64,000 nucleotides of DNA from Salininema proteolyticum (GCF_042685645.1 NZ_JBHUNX010000001.1:2480001-2544000), one strand, 5' to 3'; shown: positions 16,054 through 24,636, numbered from the stretch's first letter. Translations and numbers: made by a program. Notes: generated from the sequence alone by a model not told the origin.

Positions 16054-16384
16054 GGTTTCTGGAACGGCCCACCCGGTCTTCAGGCGATTCGCGCCGACTT
16101 TCGCCTCTGAGTCGAGAGTCCCGCGGCGGCTGACTGCTACGCGGGACTCGCATCGGCGGACACATTGGCGCGCTTCCCGCTCACTGAGATCGGCGTCGGT
16201 GATGCGACATTCCATGAACCGCTCGGGTGCGCCTTGGTGAAATACGGGCTCCTGGTCGTGTCGGCCACCTCGGCGTTGAAGGCCATGGAGTCGGCGGCGT
16301 CGGCCACGCCGAGGCGCGGCCTTGCCGCACGAATGAATCCCTTTTGTGGAGGGGCGTCCGTGGAGGGACGCCCGACCATCGGGA
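16054..16384. other. convergent intergenic region, hairpin only
   Basis: About 330 bases between the sigma factor and the CBS gene, which converge. It contains the hairpin at 16352-16373. No convincing gene was found. Confidence 0.5.
16352..16373 (-). terminator. hairpin after CBS gene
   Basis: GGGCGTCC-gtggag-GGACGCCC, an 8-pair perfect stem 12 bases beyond the CBS stop in its direction of transcription. It has no T-run, as is common in high-GC actinobacteria. Confidence 0.5.
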
Positions 16385-16804
16385 CTATGGCTCGGAAACG
16401 GCGGCGACCGCTGTTCCGACAGTGGTCTCGGGCATGTGCAACGCCGCGTCGGCTTGGGAGACGAGGCCTGAAACGCCGCCGTCGTCCACCACCGGGATCC
16501 GGCGGACCTTGTGCTCGGCCATCCGTTCCAGCACCTTGTCGGCCTCATCGGAGGGCGCGGCCGCCACGACCTCGCCGGATTGGGGAAGGTCTCCCACTTG
16601 GTAGGTGTCAGGGTCGTACCCTGCGGCCATCACGTGGACGGTCAGGTCTCTGTCGGTGACCATTCCGGTCACGCCTCCACGGGCGTCGCAGATCGGCAGC
16701 GCCCCTATGTCGTTGGCGGCCATCGCCTGGGCGGCTTGGGCCGCCGTTTCGGTGCTGGTGACGCAGATGGCGTCGTGGCTCATGATATCGCGTGCTGTTG
16801 TCAT
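16385..16804 (-). CDS. CBS-pair domain protein
   Basis: A 139-aa protein built of two CBS motifs: IMSHDAICVTSTETAAQAAQAMAANDIGALPI with VTDRDLTVHVM (first) and VVAAAPSDEADKVLERMAEHKVRRIPVVD with VSQADAAL (second). Such Bateman modules bind adenine nucleotides and sense energy charge; small stand-alone CBS proteins are common stress-induced genes in actinobacteria. A well-placed SigB-type promoter lies 41 bases before the ATG, so control by the neighbouring sigma factor is likely. Ligand and partner are unknown. Confidence 0.88.
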   Translation of the reverse strand: MTTARDIMSHDAICVTSTETAAQAAQAMAANDIGALPICDARGGVTGMVTDRDLTVHVMAAGYDPDTYQVGDLPQSGEVVAAAPSDEADKVLERMAEHKVRRIPVVDDGGVSGLVSQADAALHMPETTVGTAVAAVSEP

Positions 16805-16844
16805 GGCTGGTCCTCACTTGCTCGGATCGTCCTGACATCCACCG

Positions 16845-16869
16845 GCTACCCGTTGAGTTCTTTGCGAAA
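16845..16869 (-). promoter_or_regulatory. SigB-type promoter of CBS gene
   Basis: On the minus strand GTTT-N15-GGGTAG, with both boxes of the SigB/SigF consensus at standard spacing. The -10 element ends about 40 bases before the CBS ATG at 16804. Confidence 0.65.
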
Positions 16870-17278
16870 CGTCCCCCCTCCGCCGCGACGTTGTTCAGCC
16901 GCAGGGGCACAGAGCAGGCATATGGAAAGCCCAATGACCGTACTGACGTATCTGAACGGAGGCGCCGCGAACGAGCGGCGAATCCAACCCAGTTCTCTAG
17001 GACGGGCAACTCGAGTGGCCAGAGTCCGTGGTTTCGGCGAATGACCAACGACTCGGCAGGGGGCGGCGTTGCACACCGACGACTCCCTCGCCGTGGGCGA
17101 GCGCGGTCCGACGCTCCTGGAAGACTTCCACGTCCGAGAGAAATCGACCCACTTCGACCACGAGCGCATTCCCGAGTGCGTGGTCCACGCGCGGCGCGGG
17201 TGCCGAATCGCCGTGCCGTCGCTCGCCCCACTGCCGCGCTGGCGGCGGTCGCCTCCACGGTTCTCGGTCGCTTCTGTA
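16870..17278. other. intergenic, no gene recognised
   Basis: About 410 bases between the CBS promoter and the end of the FAD oxidase gene. Open frames on both strands are arginine- and proline-rich artefacts of GC content. No clear terminator was identified. Confidence 0.5.
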
Positions 17279-20200
17279 TCAGCTGTGCCCCCGCGTCCGT
17301 GTGAAGGCGCGCCATGCCACCGCAGCGCCGGCGACCGCACCGATCCCTACGACGGCACCCGTGAGCAGGCGGCCGGACGTCCTTCCCGACGGGGGCCGGG
17401 GCGCGGCGGCCCGCTCGTCCAGGGAGTCTCCATGCTTGTGCCGCGCCGAGTCGAGCGCCTCCGCCAGATGCATGGGGCGGCGGCAGGTTCCGGCCTGCTC
17501 GATCTGGGTGCGGCAGCTGAAGCCGTCGGCGATCACCAGGGTGTCGGGGTCGCTGCGGCGGACTGCGGGCAGCAGAGCCTGTTCGGCGCAGTCCATCGAG
17601 ACCTGGTAGTGGCCGCGTTCGAAGCCGAAGTTGCCGGCGAGCCCGCAGCAGCCGGAGGCGAGCACTTCGGCGTCCAGTCCGGCCCTTCGCATCGCCAGTG
17701 CGTCGGTCTGGAAGCCCATGATGGCGTGGTGGTGGCAGTGTTTCTGGACGATGGCCGCGCGGCCGAGGGGCGGCGGGTCCCAGCCGCCCGGCGCGTGGTG
17801 TATCAACGCCTCCGCGAAAGTGAGGCTCTGCTCGCGCAGCCGCTGGATGTCTCGGTGCTCGGGAAGGAGTTCAGGCGCGTCCGACCGGAAGACCGCGGTG
17901 CAGGACGGTTCGAGGCCCACTATGGGCGTCCCGGCCTCGATCCACGGGCGCAACCGGTCGGCCGTTCGGCGCAGGACTCCTTTGGCAGTTCGCAGCTGGC
18001 CGGTGGAGATCCACGTGAGCCCGCAGCACACCGGCTCGGTCGGCATGGCAACGCGGAAGCCGGCCGATTCGAGGACCCGCACGGCGGCCTGGCCCACGTG
18101 CGGTTGGAACCGGTTGGCGAACGTGTCGGGCCACAGCACGACGGTGTGCGGATCGGCGGGATCGGGTTGGCCGCCGCGCGTTCGGCCCCACCAATCCTGC
18201 AGCGATTCAGTGGCGAACGGGGGGAGCTCGCGCTGGGCGGCGACGCCTGCGAGCCATTTGCCGACGGCGGCGAAGCCGGGGGCGTGCAGCAGAGCGTTCG
18301 CTACACGCGGCAGCCGCTGCGCGGCTCTGGCCAGTGCCGGCATCCATCCGAGGCTGTAGTGCGACATCGGGCGCACACGCCCGGCGTAGTGGTGAGAGAG
18401 GAACTCCGCCTTGTACGTGGCCATGTCGACGTTGACCGGGCAGTCCGATCTGCAACCCTTGCAGGCCAGGCACAGGTCCAGCGCGTTGCGGACCGCGGTG
18501 GAACGCCACCCGTCCCGCACCGGCGAGTCTCGGTGGCCCTGCGCCATTTCGAACAGCAGTCTGGCCCGGCCGCGTGTGGAGTGCTCTTCCTCGCGAGTGA
18601 CCTGGTAGGAGGGGCACATGACGCCTTCGGAGGCATCCTGGCGGCGGCATTTGCCGACGCCGACGCACCGCATGAGGGCGCGATTGAAACTGTGGTCGTC
18701 GTCGGGGAAGCCGAAGTGCGTGTCGGTCTCGCGAGGGCGCCAATCGGTGCCGAGCCGGAGGTCGGCGTCGATGCGGTGAGGGCTGGTCACCTTGCCGGGG
18801 TTCATGCGGTCGGCGGGATCGAACAGCGACTTCAACTCCTCGAACGCCTGGACGATCGTAGAGCCGAACATGCGGCCGAGGAGTTCGCCGCGGGCCTGGC
18901 CGTCACCGTGCTCTCCGGAGAGCGAGCCGCCATAGGAGACGACGAGGTCGGCGGCCCGTTCGGTGAACGAGCGAAAATCGCGCACGCCTTGGGCCGTATC
19001 GAAACGGAAGGGGAGGCGAACATGGACGCAGCCGTGCCCGAAGTGTCCGTACAGCGACGGCGCGTCCAGCCCGTACGTGTGGATCAGGCGGAGCAGGTCC
19101 CGCAGGTAGCCGCCAAGGCGGGCCACGGGCACAGCCGAGTCCTCCCATCCGGGCCAGGTGTCGGGCATGTCGGACGCCCGGGTCGTCGCGCCCAACCCCG
19201 ATTCCCGCGCCGCGTGCAGCCGCCGCTGGTCGTCACGGTCCTCGGTGAGCCGCACGGTACGGTCGTCGGCGGATCGTCCGAGCCCTTCCAACAGCCGCTG
19301 AGCCGCCAGTCGCGCCTCGTCGAGGGTGGCGCCTTGGAGTTGGACCATCAACCAGCCGGCGCCGTCGGGCAGCAGTTCGATCGAGTCGGGGTGGAGGTTC
19401 TTGGCGCGCATGAACTGGACGAGGCGGTCGTCGATCGCTTCGAGCTGCACCGGATCAGCGTGTTCCAAAATGGTCGGCGCGGACTCGGCCGCGGCCACGA
19501 TGTCGGGGTAGCCCAGGACGAGCATGACGGTCTCCTCGACCACGGGAAGCAGTTCCAGCTCGGCTCGCAGTACTGTCGCAAGGGTCCCCTCGCTGCCCAC
19601 CAGCAGCCGGGCCACGTCGAATCCGTGTTCGGGCAGCAGCTCGTCGAGGTTGTAACCCGATACGCGGCGCGGAATGTCCGGGAACCGCTCGCGCACGACG
19701 TCACCGTAGTGGTCGCGCAGCCGGCGAAGGCCCCCGTACAGTCGGCCGCGCTCGCCGCTCTCGGCGATGATCCGATCCAGCTCCTCAGGCGGAGTCGGGC
19801 CGACCCAGCAGCGCAGCCCGTCGTAGGTGAGGATCTCCAAGCGTCGGACGTTCTCGGCGGTGGTGCCGGTACGTTGCGCGGTTGCGCCGCACGAGTTGTT
19901 GCCGATCATGCCGCCGATGGTGCAACTGCCGTGCGTCGACGGCCGGGGCCCGAATTCGAGACCGTGTTCGGCCAGAAGGCCGTTCAACCGGTCGAGCACG
20001 ATGCCGGGCTCGACGACGCAGGTGCGGCCGTCCGGGTCGACGGAGATGAGGCGGTCGCAGTACTTGCTCCAATCGATGACCACGGCGGTGTTGGTGCATT
20101 CACCGGCCAGGCTGGTGCCGCCGCCGCGGGAGAGCACGGGAGCATCGTGGGCGCGGCACACCTCGATCGCAGCGGCCGCCGCCTCCACACTGCGCGGTAC

Positions 20201-20338
20201 GACCACCCCTATGGGCACCTGCCGGTAGTTGGAGGCATCGGTGGAGTAGGCGCCGCGGCTTCCGGCGTCGAATCGGACCTCGCCGTCGACCCGATCGCGC
20301 AGGGCCGCCTCCAAGGCGTTGTAGGCGGTAGCGGTCAC
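17279..20338 (-). CDS. FAD-binding and 4Fe-4S oxidase fusion (GlcD-GlcF type, D-2-hydroxyacid dehydrogenase)
   Basis: A 1019-aa fusion. The N-terminus is a PCMH-type FAD domain (about 35-180, with VLSRGGGTSLAGECTN), then the FAD-oxidase C-terminal domain with GHFGHGCVHVRL. Two Cys clusters follow for [4Fe-4S] centres (CVGVGKC...C near 555 and CLACKGCRSDCP near 619), then two CCG domains (PVCCGL near 767, CCGLAGNFG near 894). A hydrophobic stretch ends the protein (GAVVGIGAVAGAAVAW) and may anchor it. Relatives oxidise D-lactate or D-2-hydroxyglutarate into the respiratory chain; the substrate here is unproven. GTG 20338 has an AAGGAG site; the earlier frame belongs to a GH15 remnant. Confidence 0.88.
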   Translation of the reverse strand: MTATAYNALEAALRDRVDGEVRFDAGSRGAYSTDASNYRQVPIGVVVPRSVEAAAAAIEVCRAHDAPVLSRGGGTSLAGECTNTAVVIDWSKYCDRLISVDPDGRTCVVEPGIVLDRLNGLLAEHGLEFGPRPSTHGSCTIGGMIGNNSCGATAQRTGTTAENVRRLEILTYDGLRCWVGPTPPEELDRIIAESGERGRLYGGLRRLRDHYGDVVRERFPDIPRRVSGYNLDELLPEHGFDVARLLVGSEGTLATVLRAELELLPVVEETVMLVLGYPDIVAAAESAPTILEHADPVQLEAIDDRLVQFMRAKNLHPDSIELLPDGAGWLMVQLQGATLDEARLAAQRLLEGLGRSADDRTVRLTEDRDDQRRLHAARESGLGATTRASDMPDTWPGWEDSAVPVARLGGYLRDLLRLIHTYGLDAPSLYGHFGHGCVHVRLPFRFDTAQGVRDFRSFTERAADLVVSYGGSLSGEHGDGQARGELLGRMFGSTIVQAFEELKSLFDPADRMNPGKVTSPHRIDADLRLGTDWRPRETDTHFGFPDDDHSFNRALMRCVGVGKCRRQDASEGVMCPSYQVTREEEHSTRGRARLLFEMAQGHRDSPVRDGWRSTAVRNALDLCLACKGCRSDCPVNVDMATYKAEFLSHHYAGRVRPMSHYSLGWMPALARAAQRLPRVANALLHAPGFAAVGKWLAGVAAQRELPPFATESLQDWWGRTRGGQPDPADPHTVVLWPDTFANRFQPHVGQAAVRVLESAGFRVAMPTEPVCCGLTWISTGQLRTAKGVLRRTADRLRPWIEAGTPIVGLEPSCTAVFRSDAPELLPEHRDIQRLREQSLTFAEALIHHAPGGWDPPPLGRAAIVQKHCHHHAIMGFQTDALAMRRAGLDAEVLASGCCGLAGNFGFERGHYQVSMDCAEQALLPAVRRSDPDTLVIADGFSCRTQIEQAGTCRRPMHLAEALDSARHKHGDSLDERAAAPRPPSGRTSGRLLTGAVVGIGAVAGAAVAWRAFTRTRGHS

Positions 20339-20399
20339 TTGAGTCTCCTTCCGTCGTCGGTCCCGGCGCGTCAGCCGCGTCGGTACGGCTCGGCGTCCG

Positions 20400-20603
20400 G
20401 ATTTTTCGAGCATCAGGCCGCGGCCCAGCCCCTCCAGCGGCGCGAACGACCGGTAACCGTGTTCGGGCCCCGAGGAGCGCCGCCTTGCACGCGCCGGAAT
20501 CGCAGCGGGGCGAGCACCTCCACTCGATCGAGCCGCCCCGGTCGATCAACGCCGCTGTCGAGGTGTCGCCGATGAGCGCCTGGTCTTCCGAACGTTTCGA
20601 CAT
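20400..20603 (-). pseudogene. truncated, frameshifted GH15 (glucoamylase/trehalase-like) N-terminus
   Basis: Reading from ATG 20603 gives ALIGDTSTAALIDRGGSIEW, then CSPRCDSGACKAALLG, the unmistakable start of GH15-family glucoamylase/trehalase-like proteins. After LLG the match moves to another frame, which continues GPEHGYRSFAPLEG, the next conserved block, so one frameshift lies near 20470-20480. Homology fades soon after (lower boundary approximate) and the remaining 550 or so residues of a normal protein are absent. The gap runs straight into the FAD oxidase, whose open frame extends back into this remnant. Confidence 0.7.
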
Positions 20604-20662
20604 CGCCGCACCGCCCCATGCCTTGACGTTCCGAGTGCATCGCCGGCCGGGTGTTCTCGTCG

Positions 20663-22456
20663 CTAGGCCCTCATCGTCCCCCGGGTCATCTCCTGGGCCT
20701 TGGTCTTCACTCCCTGCACGAACACATGCCACGCGTTCGGGTCACCTTTGAGCAGGGCCTCGGTGGTCGCGTTGATCTGATCGAAGGTGGCGTGCGGCGG
20801 AATCGGCGGCACCTCGGGGTCGCAGTGGACGTCGAGGACCACGGGTTTCCGTGCGGCGAGGGCACTGTCCCAGGCGTCGGCCAGGTCGCCGGGTTCGCTC
20901 ACCTCGATCCCCTCCAAACCGATGGCGCGGGCCATCTCCGCGTAGGAGACCTGGGGAAGGTTCTGCGACTCCTCGAACTTGGGCGCCCCGCTCATGGCGC
21001 GCATCTCCCACGTGACCTGGTTGAGGTCGCCATTGTTGAAGACGCAGACCACCAGTCGCGGGTCCTCCCAGTCGGAGTGGTACCGCTTGATGGTGAGCAG
21101 TTCGGCGAGGCCGTTCATCTGCATGGCTCCGTCGCCGACGAGCGCGACGACCGGGCGTACGGGCTCGGCGAACTTGGCTCCGATCCCGTACGGGACCGCG
21201 GGCCCCATCGTGGCGAGCGTTCCGGACAGCGAGCCGCGCATGGTGCCCCGCATCTTGAGGTTGCGGGCGTACCAGTTGGTAGAGGATCCCGAGTCCGCGG
21301 TGACGATCGCGTTGTCGGGGATGCGGCTTGAGAGTTCCTGGACGACGCGCATCGGATTGACCGGCTTCGCGTCGAGCATCGCCTGCCGCTCGATGGTCTC
21401 CCACCATCTGGCGACATTCCCCTCGACGGACTCGCGCCAGCCCCGGTCGTTCTTGTGTTCGAGCTTGGGGATCAGCGCCGCGAGCGTGGCCTTGGCATCG
21501 CCGACGAGATTGACCTCGGTGGGGTAGCGCATGCCGATCAGGGACGCGTCGATGTCGATCTGCACCGCCCTCGCCTGGTCGAACTTCGGAAGGAACTGCG
21601 TGTAGGGCATGTTGGAGCCGACGATGAGGAGCGTGTCGCAGTCGCGCATGAGCTCGTAGGTGGGCCTGGTGCCGAGCAGTCCGATCGAGCCGGTGACCCA
21701 CGGAAGCTCGTCGGACAAGACGTCCTTGCCCAAGAGCGCTTTGGCCGCGCCCGCCCCGGTGGCCTCGGCGACGACCTGGACCTCTTCGGTCGCGCCGTGC
21801 GCTCCCTGGCCGACAAGGATGGCGACCTTCTCGCCGTCGTTGAGCACCGCCGCCGCGCGGTCGATGTCCGCCTCGGAGGGGACGACGACCGGCCGGGGGA
21901 GGCCGGGAGGGCCGGAGGGCACCTGGTTGGACGCGTGGCGTGGTGCCTCGTAGGACTCTTCCTGCAGGTCGGCGGGAATGATGAGGGCGGTCGGGGCGCG
22001 CGAGGACTCCGCGGCGCGAAAGGCCCGGTCAAGAGCGTTGGGCAGCTGCTCGGAGACATTGACCTCCGCTAGGTAGGCGGAAGCGACGTCCTTGTACAAC
22101 GCCGACAGGTCGACCTCCTGCTGGAAGTAGCCGCCCATGGCACTGCGGGCCGTCTGGCCCACGATCGCGACGACGGGGACATGGTCGAGTTTGGCGTCGT
22201 AGAGACCGTTGAGCAGATGGATCGCACCGGGTCCGGACGTGGCCAGGCAGACGCCGGGGCGGCCGGAGAACTTCGCGAAGCCGACGGCCTGAAAGGCCGA
22301 CATCTCCTCATGCCTCGATTGGATGAATCGAGGCCGGTTGTCGGCTTTGCCACAAGCCGCGACGATGCCGTTGATGCCGTCGCCGGGGTAACCGAAGACT
22401 TGTTCGACGCCCCAGTCGCGGAGCCGTTGGAGGATGTAGTCGCCTACCGTCGCCAT
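20663..22456 (-). CDS. ThDP-dependent enzyme, pyruvate oxidase-like (PoxB type)
   Basis: A 597-aa enzyme with the three ThDP-family domains: N-terminal pyrimidine-binding (YPGDGINGIV, catalytic E in SRHEEMSAF), central (about 195-335), and C-terminal diphosphate-binding with VGDGAMQMNGLAELLTIKRY and the NNGD metal motif. It resembles pyruvate oxidases/dehydrogenases (PoxB), which decarboxylate pyruvate to acetate and pass electrons to quinone, more than acetolactate synthases, but this is inference. ATG 22456 is set by GGGAGG 7 bases upstream; earlier in-frame ATGs at 22474 and 22495 lack that support. A SigB-like promoter precedes it. Confidence 0.85.
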   Translation of the reverse strand: MATVGDYILQRLRDWGVEQVFGYPGDGINGIVAACGKADNRPRFIQSRHEEMSAFQAVGFAKFSGRPGVCLATSGPGAIHLLNGLYDAKLDHVPVVAIVGQTARSAMGGYFQQEVDLSALYKDVASAYLAEVNVSEQLPNALDRAFRAAESSRAPTALIIPADLQEESYEAPRHASNQVPSGPPGLPRPVVVPSEADIDRAAAVLNDGEKVAILVGQGAHGATEEVQVVAEATGAGAAKALLGKDVLSDELPWVTGSIGLLGTRPTYELMRDCDTLLIVGSNMPYTQFLPKFDQARAVQIDIDASLIGMRYPTEVNLVGDAKATLAALIPKLEHKNDRGWRESVEGNVARWWETIERQAMLDAKPVNPMRVVQELSSRIPDNAIVTADSGSSTNWYARNLKMRGTMRGSLSGTLATMGPAVPYGIGAKFAEPVRPVVALVGDGAMQMNGLAELLTIKRYHSDWEDPRLVVCVFNNGDLNQVTWEMRAMSGAPKFEESQNLPQVSYAEMARAIGLEGIEVSEPGDLADAWDSALAARKPVVLDVHCDPEVPPIPPHATFDQINATTEALLKGDPNAWHVFVQGVKTKAQEMTRGTMRA

Positions 22457-22502
22457 GAGTGGCCTCCCTGCCATCACTGTGCTCTGACTGTGCATGATCC
22501 GA

Positions 22503-22527
22503 ATACCCCGGAACGGCGTGCTCAATC
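22503..22527 (-). promoter_or_regulatory. candidate SigB-type promoter of pyruvate oxidase-like gene
   Basis: Minus strand GATT-N15-GGGTAT: a perfect -10 of the SigB consensus and a -35 with one mismatch, 47 bases before the chosen ATG. The position fits a leader of about 40 bases. Confidence 0.45.
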
Positions 22528-22712
22528 TCCACATGGACAGGTAGGTGGGGACGGCGTCGAACCTCGTGCCCCCGCAGGACACCGGTCGATACGCGTCGGC
22601 CACGGTCGTTGCGCCGCCACATAGGGTACGCGGTTCCCACGGTACGCGATTCGGTCACGATCGTGATGACAGTCCGCGCATTCGGGCGGCTCGAGGCGAT
22701 CACCGTTCCCCC

Positions 22713-23460
22713 TCATCGGGGCACCCGCCCCCGTCCGGCCTCGTCGACACTCCGATCCCAGGTCACCACGGCCATCGGAGGGATCGCGCTTCTAGCCGGG
22801 CTCGTTCTCTCGTCGGTCCGCATCCCCACCACCCACCTCAGCGCCACCCTTGCCGACCCGGACGCCGTTGACGGTTCCCCGTCGACGACGAACCGTTCGC
22901 CGCCCCGCTCCGCGAGGGCCTCGGTGGTCTCGGGGGTGCCGGAGTCGCGCTTCTCATTGCGCCACCACGATGGCAGGTCGGCCCTCTTGATCAGCAGCCA
23001 TTTCCGATGTCTGCGCACCTTCGTCAGGGCGAAGGCGCCGGTAAGCCTCTCTCCATCCAGCCACACCACCAGGTGGCCGTCGTCCAGGGTCTCCTCCACG
23101 GGGAACTCTGCGCCGTCATCCTCCGTGAGATTCCGGTAGGTGCCCGTGTCCCACACGACTACTGTTCCGGCGCCGTGCGGTCCTTTGGGAATCGTTCCCT
23201 CGAAGCCGGCGTGTTCTAGCGTATGGTTCTCGGTGCGCAACGCGAGGCGCCGCTCGGACGGGTTCGTCGACGGCCCCTTTGGGCACCGCCCGGTAGATCA
23301 ACGCGACGCCGACCTGGAGGCGGAAGTCGAAATGGAGCGAGGTGGCATCGTGGCGCTGGACGACGAGCTGTTCGCCGTTCCCGCTCGCTCCTGACGGTTC
23401 ACCCGATTCCTCCAGGTCCCGCTACTCCCGGTACTCTTTCAGCCGCTCACTGCTCGACAT
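22713..23460 (-). pseudogene. DNA ligase D 3'-phosphoesterase domain gene, broken twice
   Basis: The conserved LigD phosphoesterase fold can be read throughout: VVQRHDATSLHFDFRL with the metal-binding HxD, YRAVPKG, then RTENHTLEHAGFEG and GAGTVVVWDTGTY. Two lesions break it. An in-frame TAG follows MSSSERLKEYRE, where relatives have a sense codon. A run GGGG, where GGG is expected in AAA-GGG-CCG, shifts the frame between VPKG and the following PSTNPSERRLALRTE. No full product can be made. In intact form it would trim 3' ends in Ku/LigD end joining. It starts 11 bases after the upstream Rho/SAP-like gene, as in an operon. Confidence 0.8.
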
Positions 23461-23470
23461 GGCCCGGCCG

Positions 23471-23818
23471 TCACTTGTCGCCGAGCGCCCGCTGGAGCTC
23501 GGCCTTGTTCATCTTGGAACGGCCCTTGACGCCCCGCCGCTTGGCATCTTGGTACAGCTGCTCCTTGGTGCGGCCCTTCGGCCCGCTGCGCTTGCCCGAG
23601 CGCCTGCCGCCGCGCTTGTACGCGGACATGTCCTGTATCGAGGACTTACTGGCCGTTTGGGTCTTCCCGGCCTGGGCGCGCTGCTTGTTCACCGTACGAG
23701 CGGCGATCTCCGAGGCCCGCTTGTTACTCGTGCCTCGCACCTCTTTGCTCGCCTTGATCGCGTCGTACTGGCGTTCTTCCTTCTCACTCCACTGGTTCCG
23801 CGGATTCGGACGTGGCAT
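23471..23818 (-). CDS. small basic protein with Rho/SAP-like C-terminus (so-called plasmid stabilization protein)
   Basis: A 115-aa, Lys/Arg-rich protein. The N-terminus (NQWSEKEERQYDAIKASKEVRG...ASEIAARTVNKQRAQAG) and the C-terminal helix pair KEQLYQDAKRRGVKGRSKMNKAELQRALG match a widespread actinobacterial family often annotated as plasmid stabilization protein. The C-terminus resembles the Rho N-terminal/SAP DNA- or RNA-binding motif. True function is unknown. ATG 23818 has AGGAGGTG 7 bases upstream. It precedes the broken LigD-type gene, so a link to DNA maintenance is suggested only by context. Confidence 0.8.
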   Translation of the reverse strand: MPRPNPRNQWSEKEERQYDAIKASKEVRGTSNKRASEIAARTVNKQRAQAGKTQTASKSSIQDMSAYKRGGRRSGKRSGPKGRTKEQLYQDAKRRGVKGRSKMNKAELQRALGDK

Positions 23819-24054
23819 GATCTGACACCTCCTGCTTCTCCAACCACCGTCGCAGGCCTCCCCGTTCGACACCGGAATTCCACGGATTCCGGCGGAGGTT
23901 GCGCAGTGCGACTTGCGCGTCGTGGGCACGCCAGAGAAGAGCTTCGAAAACCCACAGAGGCTAACCGCATCACGCGGAAATGACCTGCACGTTCGCTCCG
24001 TATCGAACAAGTGCTATGAGCATTTTCCCCAAATCATCCCCGATGGCGTCTTCG

Positions 24055-24070
24055 CCTACGTATACGTAGG
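24055..24070. promoter_or_regulatory. 16-bp perfect palindrome upstream of hypothetical gene
   Basis: CCTACGTATACGTAGG, a complete palindrome containing two TACGTA units, 61 bases before the ATG at 24131. It may be an operator for an unidentified dimeric regulator. Confidence 0.5.
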
Positions 24071-24130
24071 TACCAGAGACGGATACCTTGCATCACAGAT
24101 GCGCCGAAGGAACCGGAGAGGAAATTAAGA

Positions 24131-24427
24131 ATGACAAATGAGGCCGATCCGCACAGCCCGGTAGTGGCGAGCCCGGAAGTCATGGCGGACCTCTGGTCCA
24201 AGGTCGATGACTTGGACGCGCGCGAACTGACCGAGTACGCGCTGGAACTCGGGCTAACTCCCCCGGACGATCCGCCTGGCCACAAGGGATGGAAAATCGT
24301 CATCGCCTACCCAAACGCCGACTTTGACAACGGTGTCCTGTACTGGCGGGGACCCGAAGAGGGCCACGGTGAAGGGGACTTTCCCGCCGGGGCCGGCGTG
24401 GAGGCCCCGCGTTCGGACACGCCCTAG
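24131..24427 (+). CDS. hypothetical acidic protein
   Basis: A 98-aa acidic protein, not recognised. It starts with a polar segment, then DLWSKVDDLDARELTEYALELGLTPPDD, likely helical, and a middle section WKIVIAYPNADFDNGVLYWRG that could be beta-structured. GGAGAGGAAA lies ahead of the ATG. After its stop, another frame continues with protein-like sequence to 24636 (see the next entry), so this may be the front half of a frameshifted gene. A perfect palindrome lies in its upstream region. Confidence 0.6.
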   Translation: MTNEADPHSPVVASPEVMADLWSKVDDLDARELTEYALELGLTPPDDPPGHKGWKIVIAYPNADFDNGVLYWRGPEEGHGEGDFPAGAGVEAPRSDTP

Positions 24428-24468
24428 AACTCGTCTGGCGACGAACTGGACCTCCCATTCGTTCTCTT

Positions 24469-24636
24469 GTGCAGCACACAAAAGAGTCCGAGACAGGAGG
24501 TCCCCTCTCCAGGCTGCCGGAGCATCGTGAGTTCACCGACGGACAGTGGTTGGCGTTTCACCTCTGGGACCGCACTACGAGCGACGGCGGCGACGGCAGC
24601 GACGTGATCGGAACCGCACAGTGGAACGCCCCATGA
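24469..24636 (+). CDS. short ORF, possible frameshifted continuation of preceding gene
   Basis: A 55-residue frame from GTG 24469, rich in GC-ending codons in its second half, containing EHREFTDGQWLAFHLWDRTT and GGDGSDVIGTAQW. No ribosome-binding site precedes the GTG, and the frame is open back to 24371 (AFGHALELVWRRTG), overlapping the previous gene. That suggests the 3' part of a longer protein separated by a frameshift. Family unknown. Confidence 0.35.
   Translation: MQHTKESETGGPLSRLPEHREFTDGQWLAFHLWDRTTSDGGDGSDVIGTAQWNAP

Noticed and set aside
16137..17340. Several 80-165 aa frames on both strands around the CBS gene
   Set aside because: No codon bias, no family match, and they overlap the CBS gene or its promoter.
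17069..20575. A 1168-residue open frame on the plus strand
   Set aside because: It lies opposite the FAD/Fe-S oxidase, which has clear domains and a good start. The plus-strand product is arginine/valine/glycine-rich with no family match and is a high-GC shadow.
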